NCBI GenBank assembly: GCA_015501595.1
Contig: JADNRX010000229.1
Location: 1-64,000 of the forward strand
DNA: 64,000 bases
Reading direction: 5' to 3'
From: Hymenopellis radicata
Taxonomy: Eukaryota > Basidiomycota > Agaricomycetes > Agaricales > Physalacriaceae
Shown here: positions 23,068 through 34,007 of the stretch, one piece after another
Position numbering within the stretch: position 1 is the stretch's first letter
Layout: each line of letters starts with the position of its first letter
Translations under genes and position numbers: made by a program
The notes under the pieces: generated by a model
Seen by the model: only the letters and a program-made list of their open reading frames with translations
What the model was told of the DNA's origin: nothing
Databases searched by the model: none

Positions 23068-23113
23068 ATTGTGTACCCGACGGACGATCCGACCGGTCCG
23101 TCGGGTACACAAT
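23068..23113. repeat. Perfect 18-bp inverted repeat (hairpin)
   Basis: ATTGTGTACCCGACGGAC (23068-23085) and its exact reverse complement (23096-23113) are separated by 10 nt. Could be a cruciform, a terminal remnant of a small element, or a terminator-like hairpin; no neighbouring gene explains it. Confidence 0.85.
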
Positions 23114-24423
23114 GTCGCTGAATCGTCGCTGGGGAAGGTCGCTTGGCAAATATAGCCAAAGCCCTTCCCTCCTTGTCAGCGCCTTCCACCACGACGGTTG
23201 AACGTTGAACATTGAACACGCGTAGCGCACACCTTTACTCGCTTGCGGAACTGCTGGCACTACGACTCGTAGCTTCGCGTGAATTTTACGACCCTCGTCA
23301 AAAACGTCACGACGATGCGGCAGAATGAGGCGTTCCGGAAGAGGTCATCTTCGACGACAAATGTCTGGTACTCCGCGTATGTTACGCGTATACTCTCTTC
23401 TTGTTCCAACCGTTAATTTTTGCATCACTTCAACCTTGACCGATCCATTCCATGGGGGAGCGGTTGTGTCTCCGCCTCTACCACCGGCGGCGCTCACGAC
23501 GGGGGCGTCCACCGTACAGATGGGCATACCAAACCGACGTCGACTGCGCCTGTTACTCGTTCGACGTCCGCGGCTGTCTCTGACGCGCCTAGCACTCGTC
23601 GGAAAAGGACAGTGAATATGATCGAGGACGACTACGAGTCGCAGCCGGCCATAAATGCCACGAGGTGAACGCAGGTATCGGCTACTCTTAAGCCACAAGT
23701 TCCATCCATCTTGTAAGCGCATATTCTTTGCGAGAAGGCCTTGGCTTACCCTCCCAATGTGCTAGAGTAGAGCCTAGTGGTGGTGCGCTCTGAACGTCTC
23801 AGTAAACGCGCAGTCTGCTGCACTCGAATGTCCCTCCAGACTTGATGTCACTCTATATGGATACCAACACGCGGATACAGCTCGGAGCCTTTTGTTGGTG
23901 GTGTTTACGAGTAGTGTGGACGCGATAGGTATGTCTCTTGGTTGTCTTCTCATCGTCGACGAGCTCGCTGACATTTGCTAGAATTTTTTTGGTGTACGTC
24001 GTTGACCGTGACGTGAACGTCTCTTGTCCTTAAATACAAGCTGCGAGGCACTTTGTGCGTCGTCGTGGTTGCTTTTCATATTCGGACAAGCTGCAACGTT
24101 GAATTCGACGTATTTCTAGAATGGAGCGTGGACGGCCGTGTCGTGCGGACGTTGATGAACGGTAGGTAGCACCAGCTCCCAGTGCTTAGGTTGCTCATCT
24201 TGTCTTATAGAACAGACACGTCGGAATGGGAAGTATACCTACCCGACGCACGAAATTCGAAGGCAGCTCGGGATCTGGGATGGGAGCGGAGCGAAGGGGA
24301 CTGCTGCTTCTGTCCAGCCACATCCTGCTCTGCCGGCTCTTTCCCTCTATCTCTCACCAGCCAACGAAGGCACCAAGCCGACGATCCTTGCCCTGCCAGC
24401 AGCGCAATACTGACACGCTCGCG

Positions 24424-24997
24424 CCCGCGCCAGATGTGGTAAACGCGCTCACTGCGATGTGGGCATACAACGCCGTGGCCAGCGCCATAGCCCGTGTGGG
24501 CAAGTTCCACCCCAACGACTCGGCGACGTACTAATTTGAGTCGCTCGCGCGTATTCCCGACCCCGGCTATCTCCCCGCGAACCAGGATATCCTGCGCTCG
24601 CGTGTCAAGACCACTGGCATCATCAAGATGACATTCAAAGTCGGCGACCTGACGTACACGCTCTTTGACGTGGTGGGCAGCGGAGTAAGCGGAAGAACGG
24701 ATATATTGTTTCGAGAATGTGACGGTGCTGGCATTCTTGATTTCGTTGAGCGAGTACGACCAGGCGTTAACCTTGTTTGACTTCATAAGTAATCCGCGAT
24801 AGTTTGTCAACCTCGTGAGTCCGAGTCGCCTTACCCATGCCCGTTCCTGCTAATGTTCTTACAGATGTTCTTCCTCAACAACATTGATCTCTTTCGGCAA
24901 AACTGCCACTGTTGCCTCCGGTGTCTACTTCCCCGATTTCAAAGGTGGCAACAACTTCGACCTGACCTGCAACTTCTTGAGCATGTTTAACAAGACT
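24424..24997 (+). pseudogene. G-protein alpha-subunit fragment, broken
   Basis: Reads as the middle of a G-alpha subunit: DVVNALTAMW, NDSATY then an in-frame TAA (24532), then [27 protein letters not shown] (switch I), LFDVVG in place of the switch II LFDVGGQ, a frame change near 24690, [19 protein letters not shown], an intron still bounded by GTGAGT and TTACAG, FFLNNIDLF (the NKxD region with N in place of K), and VYFPDFKGGNNFDL. The P-loop end and the C-terminus are missing. At least one stop and two frame changes make it non-functional. The retained intron shows it was copied as DNA rather than from mRNA. It lies inside the 20912-25350 element, consistent with capture. Confidence 0.8.
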
Positions 24998-25291
24998 GTT
25001 ATCTGTCATCCAGCACAAAGATAGCGGACGCGACATCTCCAATGGGTTCTTCTCGCAGGACGTGGGATATTGGAGGCACAGTTTGGACGAGGAGGAGGAA
25101 ATCCTCCGTATGGTGCCTTTGAGTAACTATGATGCTGTCGATCGTATCAATAGGGTAGTTCGGGACTATGCTAGGCTATTTATCTGTCTTATACCTAATA
25201 CTACACTGTTGTTCCTCATTTTGGTTCAGGACTTCAATGCCTCAAGAATGAGATAAGATAAGAGAGTAGTAAAATTTAGTGAGGCTGTTGC

Positions 25292-25350
25292 ATCTTAAGA
25301 TTCTTATCTTATCTCGGTTGCGACCGAGCCGTCTTAAGAAAAGGCGGTCA
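25292..25350. repeat. Right TIR of 4.4-kb element
   Basis: Inverted match to 20912-20971. Confidence 0.8.
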
Positions 25351-25717
25351 TGTTTTATCTCGTTCTCTAATTTAAAGCATAAGCGAAACTTCGTGCACTC
25401 GACGAAGTCGAAGAGCGCCACTACACCCTGGACTTGCCGCGGACAATTGGTGAACATTCCAGAACTTTCGATTGCAGCCACTGTGCTTGTTCTGTTCGTA
25501 TTGTTTTCCAACAACAATACTTCTTTACCTGGAAACCATGTTATTGTTCTTATGCTCTTGTATTCCGCTCTCCCAGACGTACAAAAGGGCACCTTCATCC
25601 TTTCCGGCGCTCGTTGTTCTATTCCTTTCTCTTTCTTTCCCAACCACGACTACGAACTTGTTGGAGAACCTTCTATCACCCTCAACAACGTCTTTTCTCT
25701 CTGACTGGTCGTCGTCC

Positions 25718-26528
25718 ATGACTGACGCTACCTATGATCCTATCGAGCTCCCTGGTGGAATTGATGCTCTATTCCCTCTCACGGCAACCGAGGACAATGA
25801 TTCTCTTTCGAGTCAACCCAACGACTTGGAATCAGCCTTCGATCCAGACTGTGATTATTCATGGTACTTGAAGGACGATTCCCGCATCCAAAGCGACAAA
25901 ATCCCTTCACCAAGAGTTATCCTCGTGCTGTTCCCCAGCCGGAGGAGGATTCAAGTGACGGTGACCATGACGATGAGTGGCGTCCTGAGTCGACGACCTA
26001 CAACTTGCGACACAAAAGAGCAAGGACATACAAGTCTATGCCTATACCTCGCAAGAAGCTCACTGAGAAAGAGCGCAAGGAGCGCAGGATCGCTTCCTAT
26101 CGCGCTTATAGGCTGCGAAAACGGAAGGGACTGGAAAGTCTAGAAGAAGACGTAGCCAATCTGCACAAGCAGGTTCGCTTCCTGGCTGAAGCAACCAACA
26201 CTCCGCCGCCTCTGCTTTCGCCTGCGCCGTCCATGCCCGCTCCCCTCAGGCTCCTCGTAAACGCAGACGCATGACAACGGATCCGGACTTCACGCCCGGC
26301 GAGGGAACGATATCTACGACGTTGCTTCAAGGTCACGGCGCTAACCGCTTGCCTCCGGAGCATTATCGCGACTTGCGCGCGCGGAAGAAGCAATATCGAA
26401 GCGAGTTGGAGAGGCATAAGGAAGATTTGGTGGACATAGTGGCGCGCCTCACACGGCTGATGAACTGTAGTCCGCCGCTGATGAAGATGGACACTACGGA
26501 GGATGAATCGCTGCTTGAAGATTATTGA
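25718..26528 (+). pseudogene. bZIP-like transcription factor, spread over three frames
   Basis: Starts MTDATYDPIELPGG at 25718. The reading passes to another frame near 25890-25930 (PQPEEDSSDGDHDDEW) and again near 26230. The middle part holds a bZIP-type basic region and zipper start, KERKERRIASYRAYRLRKRK followed by GLESLEEDVANLHKQVRFL. The last part begins QAPRKRRRMTT, a nuclear-localisation-like cluster, and ends at 26528. No GT-AG introns fit the frame changes neatly, so two single-base indels are the simpler explanation. The basic region lacks the usual N-x7-R spacing in a perfect form, so the bZIP call is moderate. The gene lies just outside the right end of the 4.4-kb element. Confidence 0.55.
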
Positions 26529-26729
26529 TATCTAGAATGAACAAACACGATTGAACATGTATAGCCTATGAACCACCTGTGCTCTTTTCGTCTCACGTCC
26601 TCGTGAGGTAATGAATGCCCACCTCAATTCCGGCGCCTAGATTCCGAGGACAATTTGCGATGCTTTCTCCGTCCGCCCAATGTAGACGAAGTATAAGGTG
26701 GCGGCCAATTCAATGTTCCGTCAGCGTAA

Positions 26730-27122
26730 TCAGATGGTTTCGGGGACGTGTACCAATGACTGATGCACGAAGCATGGCCTTATCCATGTCCACCGCAAGT
26801 AATTCGTAGCACTAGCCCTAAGTAGTAATGCCAGTGTCAAAGTTCGATCTAGCACCGAACGGGCTGCTGCAAGCACCACGTCGACATGAGATTGAAAACG
26901 CCTGATTGCCAACCAAGAGTCGCGAACTGTCGCGTCGCGGATTGACATATTCAAAAAACGAGTCGGCTCGTAGAAATTGGGAAAGAAGGCGATATCGAAA
27001 TCCTTAGTGCTGAACCATGGAAAGAGTTGATACCACTGCAGAAGATCATGACTGGACGAAGGAAAGCGTGGTACAGAAACGTAATCAATGATGGTTCCTG
27101 GTGGGTTCGGAGGCTGTCCCAA
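26730..27122 (-). CDS. Hypothetical protein
   Basis: A 130-codon frame starting MGQPPNPPGT, with normal-looking amino-acid content (FDIAFFPNFYEPTRFLNM, then an Ala/Leu-rich helix). It begins about 325 bp upstream of the P450 start and runs away from it. I do not recognise it and cannot exclude chance or the remnant of a longer gene. Confidence 0.25.
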   Translation of the reverse strand: MGQPPNPPGTIIDYVSVPRFPSSSHDLLQWYQLFPWFSTKDFDIAFFPNFYEPTRFLNMSIRDATVRDSWLAIRRFQSHVDVVLAAARSVLDRTLTLALLLRASATNYLRWTWIRPCFVHQSLVHVPETI

Positions 27123-27446
27123 ACTTGGCTGTCTAAAATGTTGGTGAGTAAAGCGGTTCTCTGGGAGGAACAGCGCGCACTACGCCCCGTGTAGATGCTC
27201 ATGAAGCCACTGGTAGACTGCGCTTCTTGACGCCTTACCTGCAATGTGACGTGTTGGCTACTCGCTCGAGAACCACGTCGCGGCGTGTCACATTGCCCAG
27301 TCAGTTAGCATTTTCTCCACTAAAAAGGCTTCCGTAGGGCCTACTAAGCCAAATCTGTCTAGTCACAAGCTGATACCGAGCCGATTAACAGCCACTGCTC
27401 TCCACCGTATAACTTCTATGCTTAGCCGTCTTTCTTTCGCACCGCC

Positions 27447-29791
27447 ATGATAACCCTCTGGAATATTCTACTCCCAAGCATAGCTGGATGGCTACTCCTT
27501 CGCCTGCTCAAGATAGGTAGCAGAGAATGGCACCTACCGCCAGGTAAGTAAATATCTGAAATGCACCTGGTTGTAACACGTAGTACTAACAGGTCCGCCG
27601 ACACTGCCACTGTTGGGAAATCTCCATAATTTCCCAAATACAGCTGAAATGCCTCTGCGGTAACTGGTGGATTTCATTCGACGAGTTAGATCTAATCCCA
27701 TTGCTCAGGTTTTCCGAATGGGCGCGCCAGTACGGCGGCATCATCTCGGTAAGCTGTCATGGTCAGCAGTACCTTTGTAGAATTGATTGAACTCTTTTCA
27801 GGTCAAGGCTGCGTCCAAACAATAATTGTCGTCTCAAGCCCGACTGCGGTACGCGAAGTAATTGACAGAACTGGCTGGGCTGCCAGTTCTCGCCCTGAGA
27901 GCTACCTCGGACGCGGAGCTTTTGGACGCTACCATCCTTCGTTCTCGCCTGATAGTAAGCACTCCTTCCAAGGGTGTTGTATGTGCTAATCAATGGTGTG
28001 TAGCTGAGGACCTCAGGACAATGCTCACCATGATCACCACTTTCACCTCTAAGTACAAGACGGCAATGCAGCGTATCGTGGTTCTCGAGGGCGCACAGCT
28101 ACTTTTCGAATTTTTGAATAACCCAGTAGTAAGCTCACCTTGATCAACTCTATCGTACTGCTATAGCCTCCGGCAGGATTTCAAGTCATCAATCCGGCGC
28201 TTCACGCACTCTACCATTAAGGTTGGTTCTTACGTTTCCAAGGTTGTCGCCACACTCCTACATACCATGCATAGACCATCGTGTATGGAAAGAGAGCTCC
28301 GCTCTTTGACTGCTTCGATGTCAATCAATACTACAAGGTCTGTTTCGATCAATCGTCTCGATGCATTGTTCAATATGTGGTCGTCCCATAAGAGCGTTGA
28401 TGCTGCGGTCCGCATCGTCTCCCCCGGAGTGTATCCGCCTATCGACCTTCTTCCCATCCTCAAGTATCTACCTGAGTACCTTGCTCCATGGATATCCGAA
28501 TGCCGCAGTGTGCTGAACGAACGGTTGTCGCTGCATCGACGGTTGTTTGAGGAAAGCAAAAGTCGACGTCAGGAGTTGAACGGTGCGAACGCATTAGAGG
28601 CGCATGACGAGGGTATACCTGATCCAGACTTGGAAGGATTATGCTTCATGGATTGGGTGGCGAAGATCCACCCAGATGTGGATCACGATCTTGTTTCGTC
28701 AGCTCTTGTTCAATGCTTTGTTCTTCGGTGGAGTACTGACGGCTTGTATAGAGAAACCGGTATCGCTCTTCTCGACGGTGGATCTGAGACTACTGGGTCA
28801 TTCTTTCAGAACCTCGTGCTCGCCCTAGCATCACACCCGGACTACCAAGAACGTGCATTCGCAGAATTGAATGCCGCTGTTGGGTCAAGATTACCTGACT
28901 ATGATGACATCCATGAGATGCCATTTGTTCGCGCGTTGATAAAAGAGATTACACGGTCACAGCCGATACTTCCTTTGGCTCTATCGCATGCCGCCACGGC
29001 CGATATACATGTGAGTCGTTTCCTCGTTCGCAAGGAACGAACTGACCCTATGTTTCGAAGTACAATGGATATATCATACCCAAAGGGAGTACTATTATTA
29101 TGAGCCCTTGTGCGTCTTACCTTGTTCTCCTTCTTGGTAAACGGTCATGATGTTACAGATGCGATAAATCGTGATCCGTCGATGTACGACAATCCGAACG
29201 ATTTCAATCCTGAGCGCTTTCTACACTCGGAATTCGGGACAATCCCTGGCAAAGATACAACTGATTTCCGGGACAATTTCATGTTCGGTGGCGGCAGAGT
29301 GAGCCCACATTGTTGTTCCTGCCTTCGTTGCACTAAACGCGCATATTAACTTGTACAGCGGATATGCCCGGGCAGTGGATCGCTCTCAAATCAATGGTGA
29401 GCTGCTCAAGATCTGAGCGAAGGTCCCTCTGATGCGCTGATTTAGGAATTGATCACGATGCATCTCATTTGGGCGTTCGAATTCGCCGATGCCTTCGACC
29501 CAGTAAACAGAAGCATATCCCCCGTGGGCTTGGGGAAGAACTTTTCGATAATGTACGTGTCACACGCTTCGCGTCACTAGCTGATCGCTCGACGCTGATT
29601 CATTCACATAGCACCTTGTGGTGGCACCTCATCCATTCCAGTGTACAATAACAGCACGCGCAGGCCGAGTTCAGGATGTCCGAGAGAATTTCTCCACCGC
29701 GTTCTATGAGTTGGAACAGTATCATGTGGATCTCAGCACAGAGGAGAGACAGCATGTCGAGCTCTTGAAGTCAAAGCTATCTGACTACTAG
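27447..29791 (+). CDS. Cytochrome P450, possible single-base frame break
   Basis: Heme-thiolate monooxygenase of the microsomal type. It starts MITLWNILLPSIAGWLLLRL, a membrane anchor, followed by the PPTLPLLGNL hinge. At least ten short introns are needed. Recognisable pieces in order: FSEWARQYGG; TIIVVSSPTAVREVIDRTGW; an LRTML segment; SIRRFTHST; VYGKRAPLFD; PPIDLLPILKYLPE; I-helix ALLDGGSETTGSFFQ (28770-28815); K-helix region FVRALIKEITRS with the ExxR pattern less clear; PKGSTIIM; NPERF; and heme loop FGGGR, intron, RICPGSG, with the Cys ligand intact. Near 27803-27815 the frame after the intron acceptor does not match the homologous reading by one base, so the copy may be a recent pseudogene or a splice site may differ from my model. 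Substrate unknown. Confidence 0.75.
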
Positions 29792-30167
29792 GTAGCGCAA
29801 GCTGAATCTGTAGTTTTGCAACGTTAATTGTCCAAAGAACGATCATAGCCCGAGAATCAGCAGCACTAGTATTATGTCTTCGACAAAGGCGGGTTGTACT
29901 GGCGCATAGTTTGAGTAAACACGTGCGTTTAATATGAAAGAATATCCACCTTTCGAACTCAGGACCACTGTAACGACGGGATCGCTCACGACGATAAGCT
30001 TCGGGCCGGTGGTGAACTGCCGACGAGTGTGTCGCCGAAGGAGACCGTGTCTGTACAGTCGCAGATAGTAAGGAGAAGACAGTCGCAAGGTACTGCCGCT
30101 TCCGTGTAATCGTAAGAGACCCAAAGACGGGCGAGAGGCGGACAGACGCGCCATTCACAAGACCAGA

Positions 30168-30449
30168 TTGTTCTCTGTGTCCCTTTTGTGCAGATCATGC
30201 TCGCAGGACACAAAGCCTACTCGTTCCTGGATTAAGAGCTCGTTTGCTCTCGAATGGTGTTCTGCTCCGTTTCAAATCAAGTACTCTGTCATCGTCCCGC
30301 TCCATAAGCGCGGGTGGAAGTTAGTCGCTGCCGGCTGCGCCTCGCTCGGATACGGTCAAGATGGAAATGAGTTGGCAGCGATGGAGGCAGAAGGGAAGAG
30401 GCAACCCGATCATTCGATCATGTTTGCCCAGTTATTAAAAAAAGCGTAA
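30168..30449 (+). CDS. Hypothetical protein fragment
   Basis: A 93-codon frame. Its second half (KYSVIVPLHKRGWKLVAAGC to QPDHSIMFAQLLKKA) has ordinary coding character and reads like the end of a larger protein. No upstream exon is clear, and I do not recognise a family. Confidence 0.25.
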   Translation: MFSVSLLCRSCSQDTKPTRSWIKSSFALEWCSAPFQIKYSVIVPLHKRGWKLVAAGCASLGYGQDGNELAAMEAEGKRQPDHSIMFAQLLKKA

Positions 30450-30558
30450 CTACATAATGCTCTGTATAATATGCGGTCTACTCTGAATGAGATAATGGTG
30501 TCCACTACTAGTCATAAAGAAGGATTGTGCATGAAAAGTGTGCACAGTACGTGAACGA

Positions 30559-31857
30559 TCAGGTCTTCGCGCGCGCGCGCAAAGAATCAAGGCTTTGCTT
30601 CGGAAACAGTGACATGGGTATCTTTACCGAGGGATGCGGCGCTTCAACTCCGCCTCGCTCGTCGTCTGTAACCTCTCGAATAGCCTCCTCCAAATCGGTG
30701 TTAGTGGTATGTCCTGTACGTGTGCCATGGCTCGACGCGCTGGCGAAGCGTAAAGACTCAGCGATAGAGTGCATGGTGCTCCGCATGTTAGGTAGCGTAG
30801 GAGGGATGGACACATTGTTTGGGCGCGATTGCTTGGCCATGACACGTCCGATGATGAGAGTTGGCGCGATGCCCTGTATGTATGAATTAGGGCGGTCGAC
30901 GAATGCATAGATAAGTGCTCACAGTGATACTATATGATATCACCATAGGGTATTCGTACCTCGTCCTGACTATTACATCAGGAGAGTAAAACTCGTATGT
31001 GTGTACAACGAGGAGAGCGATGTAGATGGCTGCATACATGGCAGCCGATTCCACAAGAACCTCGATAATGCCGCGGTACGTCCTGAGGCTTGCGCCTAGT
31101 AAGTCACTGAATCTCATACTGCGAAAGAGGAGGAGGAAGGTGCACAGGCTGTTTGTCGCCATGGTCATCGAATAATAGAGCAACCCCCAAAAGCCTGGCA
31201 CAGGAACGTCTGAGACAATGAGGCGTAAAGTGAGGAAACTGGCACTAACTATGCAGAAGGTGTGAAGAGGAGAAAGTGTTCAATGAAAGGACTCACTTAA
31301 TTCAGTAATAAGACAGAGACTAGGTGCAGCAACAATCTTCCAATCGCCCCGTACAACACCCAGCAGCGCCAAATCTGTTCATCGAGGTCAGCGGTCAAGC
31401 AACACGGAAGCGAATGTACACACCAAGATCAAGTCCGCGAGAAAGACATTAAGAATGCGAATTATATTACTTGCAAGTTTCTCGCCACGACTTGCATTGA
31501 AGTTGTACTCCGCCTCCAACGACGTCCCATTCGTAATGAAGAGCTTGTCGAGGAACGTCCAGTTCAAACCCACAATGATGGTGTTGGCACACCATAAGAA
31601 AGTGACGATGCCGGCAAAGGTAGCTCGTTTGCGTTTGGGATACTCACTCTGAACTAATACATATAGACGATGTTAGAACAGACGAAAGAGACGCCGTCAA
31701 GGAAGAGATAATCACCTGTATAGTATAAGGCAACCAAAAACACGAAGGTGTGGATGCCATGGCAGAAAACGAGGAGAATTGAAGAATGTAGGAAGGCCGA
31801 GTTCATAGACTGAACATCTGCTACGCTGTACCCATCGTCCTCGAATGTCGTCGACAT
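30559..31857 (-). CDS. Fungal seven-transmembrane receptor-like protein, one frame break
   Basis: Multi-exon minus-strand gene. Exons in order: MSTTFEDDGYSVADVQSMNS with a first helix (31857 down); a segment ending SEYPKRKRAT and GIVTFLWCANTIIVGLNW (~31640-31560); NIIRILNVFLADLILV; IWRCWVLYG; a long exon with VPVPGFWGLLYYSMTMATNS, RGIIEVLVESAAMYAAIYIA and YEYPMVISYSI (31240-30930); and GIAPTLIIGRVMAKQSRPNN to the stop at 30559. The pattern of IWRCWVLYG, VESAAMY and GIAPTLIIGRV is that of a large Agaricomycete 7TM family of unknown ligand. In the fourth exon the frame between IWRCWVLYG and DWKIVAAPSLCLITEL is one base short (near 31345), which would truncate the protein unless it is a sequence error. 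The C-tail is cytoplasmic and Ser-rich. Confidence 0.7.
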
Positions 31858-34007
31858 GATGGGTTTGATTCAACCCCACAGGCAGGCGTCTGCGTGTTTA
31901 TAGTGCAGTTCTTGATGGAGTAAGCCTTCGAAGCAGTGCAACGATGACGGGTCGTTCCTCTAGTGACTTAGCCCACGTTCATCTTTGCCAACGAATGTTG
32001 CTCACTTTTCGGTACATGATGCCCGCAGGATCTGAATGCACTGAAAACGAACGCTTGGATTGCCGCATTGCTTGAAACATGATACACAGAATCGATCACC
32101 CTGGTACAACCATGAGATCGGGAGAAGGTCACAGCTCAAACGCACTTACGAGACGCAAGCTGAAGCACCGCAAGCTTGATTGATTGACATAGTAACACCT
32201 CTCATTCTCTTCCTATTACCTCTTCAGCCTCTTCACGAGAAGTTGTGTTTGCGGTAATTTGGGGTGTTGGCGTCATTGAATGACTCGGAATAACGAACAG
32301 AGGTTCAATGACTGTAAAATAGTAAACACCACTCCGGTAGAAAAACGCTCGAGGCGCACCTCGGCTAAACTACACCAGTTGCACGGCGACATCAGTGTTC
32401 TCTGGGAGTCATTCAATAATCAATTCGTACACGCGTAGCTGAGATATTTCAGCGTCGACAACATGAATTAGGAATGAAACGAGATGAACATACACAAAAG
32501 AATCACATCTTCATTAATCATTCCTGAAACCGGAACGCTGGACGTCCTGATCTCCGTCCCGCGTCCTAGCCACAGCCCACCTGCTAGCCATCATGCATCA
32601 AGGATGATAACGTGTGCGAATGCGCTCGAGCCAGGGCTCTGCCATCCCCGCCGAGCCCAGACTGCTGCTAGTACAGGCATAACAGAAAGCGGACCTTCTA
32701 TCAGTCCCAGGGCCTGGATAGCCGTGCGCAGGAGACTCATCAAGTTTGCGACTCCAGTTGGCGACGACTGCTAGGGGTGGATTGAAGGAAGCCCACGAGT
32801 AGGCAGCATGGCCTTCCCAAGAAGACGTTGGAAGACAGAATCCGCTCGCGCCATATTTGCACGTTGTCTTAGAAAGCTGGCTTTGTGAAGTCGTGTCGAG
32901 TGCGATGATGATCATAAACGGGTAAGCCCGCGCCGGTCTAGTCTCGTAAAAGAGAGAAAACGAGAATACGTCTAGCGCCGGTGGTGTACTAAAACTGTAG
33001 TAGTCCAGCCACGAAAATACTGTAACGATGGATGTCTGCAGACTGCCTTTTGTAGAGGTTTCGGTCGTCCAGAGAGGCCGTGGCCAGCAAGATGTGGAGC
33101 AATACACAAGAAGAGTGACGAGGACACGCTATTCGTCTACGAATCTGCTTGAGCCGACATATAGAGGGATACTAAGGCATACGTACCTAGGCTCTAGTCC
33201 TTGAGTGTTGACAAGCTATCACTCATTTGTGCAAGCATTTTCGTTCCATTCTCGCGCGCGCGGGGCAGGAAAAGGGGCGTCAAACGCGCCCGTTTTCAGT
33301 TGTTAGACGCCTGGGTGGAGCACCTTGTATACACGATTGGTCCGATGTCGCCATCCATGGAGGGCATGATGGAAGTGAAAGGAACGAGCCGGAAGGAAGG
33401 AAAGTTCCGCGAACCTCAAATCGGGAAGTCGGACCGGTCGCGAGGACACCCCTTGGTTCCCTCCTTGTTGCTTGACACTTGTATCTTGCTTGTGTCACAG
33501 TTCACTCTACGTGTCCAGTGCGACGCACTCTTAATTTAAACCTATCCTATCTTCTGCAGTCCGTCGACCTCCTCTTTACCGAACTTGGACTGTTGACGTT
33601 CTGAGGCAACGCACCTCTGCTCTCATTCGGCCCCCACCTGTTCTTGGGACACGTTGCTTGTTTAATTCTCGTTCGACCTTCTATAATGATATCTAAACCC
33701 GTCGCTTGATTCTTATCTCATTGAAATGGCTCCCAACTTCCACAACTTTCTCCCCAGTTCCTTAACAACTCGAATGAGCGCCCACAACAGCATGGTATAC
33801 TCCCTTGAAACCATCTACCTTTTCTTGTGTCTAGAACCCAATATCTTCGCACACTCCCAGGCTTCTAGCGCCCATTTGGCACCTCAATCATCCAACTGCT
33901 GATGAGCCTTTAAATCTTGATTGATTGTATCCAACGTCAGAAACGAGTCGAATTCACTAAAGAGCGCGCGCTAGCGTTTACGCTGTGTACTTTCTTTCTT
34001 TCTGGCC
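31858..34007. other. Intergenic, mostly no gene
   Basis: Promoter side of two divergent membrane-protein genes. One 169-codon minus frame (32598-33107) contains a hydrophobic start (TSIVTVFSWLDYYSF) but no family I recognise. The rest shows no coding signal. Confidence 0.4.

Larger units (their letters stand above)
20912..25350. mobile_element. 4.4-kb element with ~60-bp terminal inverted repeats and captured G-alpha fragment
   Basis: The left end (20912-20971) and right end (25292-25350, reversed) share TGACCGC, TTTTCTTAAGA, CTCGGT, ACCGAGATAAGATAAGA and TCTTAAGAT blocks in order, with about six differences and one indel. Each end contains its own small palindrome around CTCGGT/ACCGAG. AAGATAAG-type motifs recur inside both ends. 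No transposase is visible inside, so the element is non-autonomous. It holds a nested 617-bp element, a two-unit tandem duplication, a strong palindrome and a broken G-alpha gene. I see no convincing target-site duplication. Confidence 0.7.

Noticed and set aside
30168..30449. Extra exon of the P450 gene
   Set aside because: The P450 reading reaches its normal C-terminus and stop at 29791.
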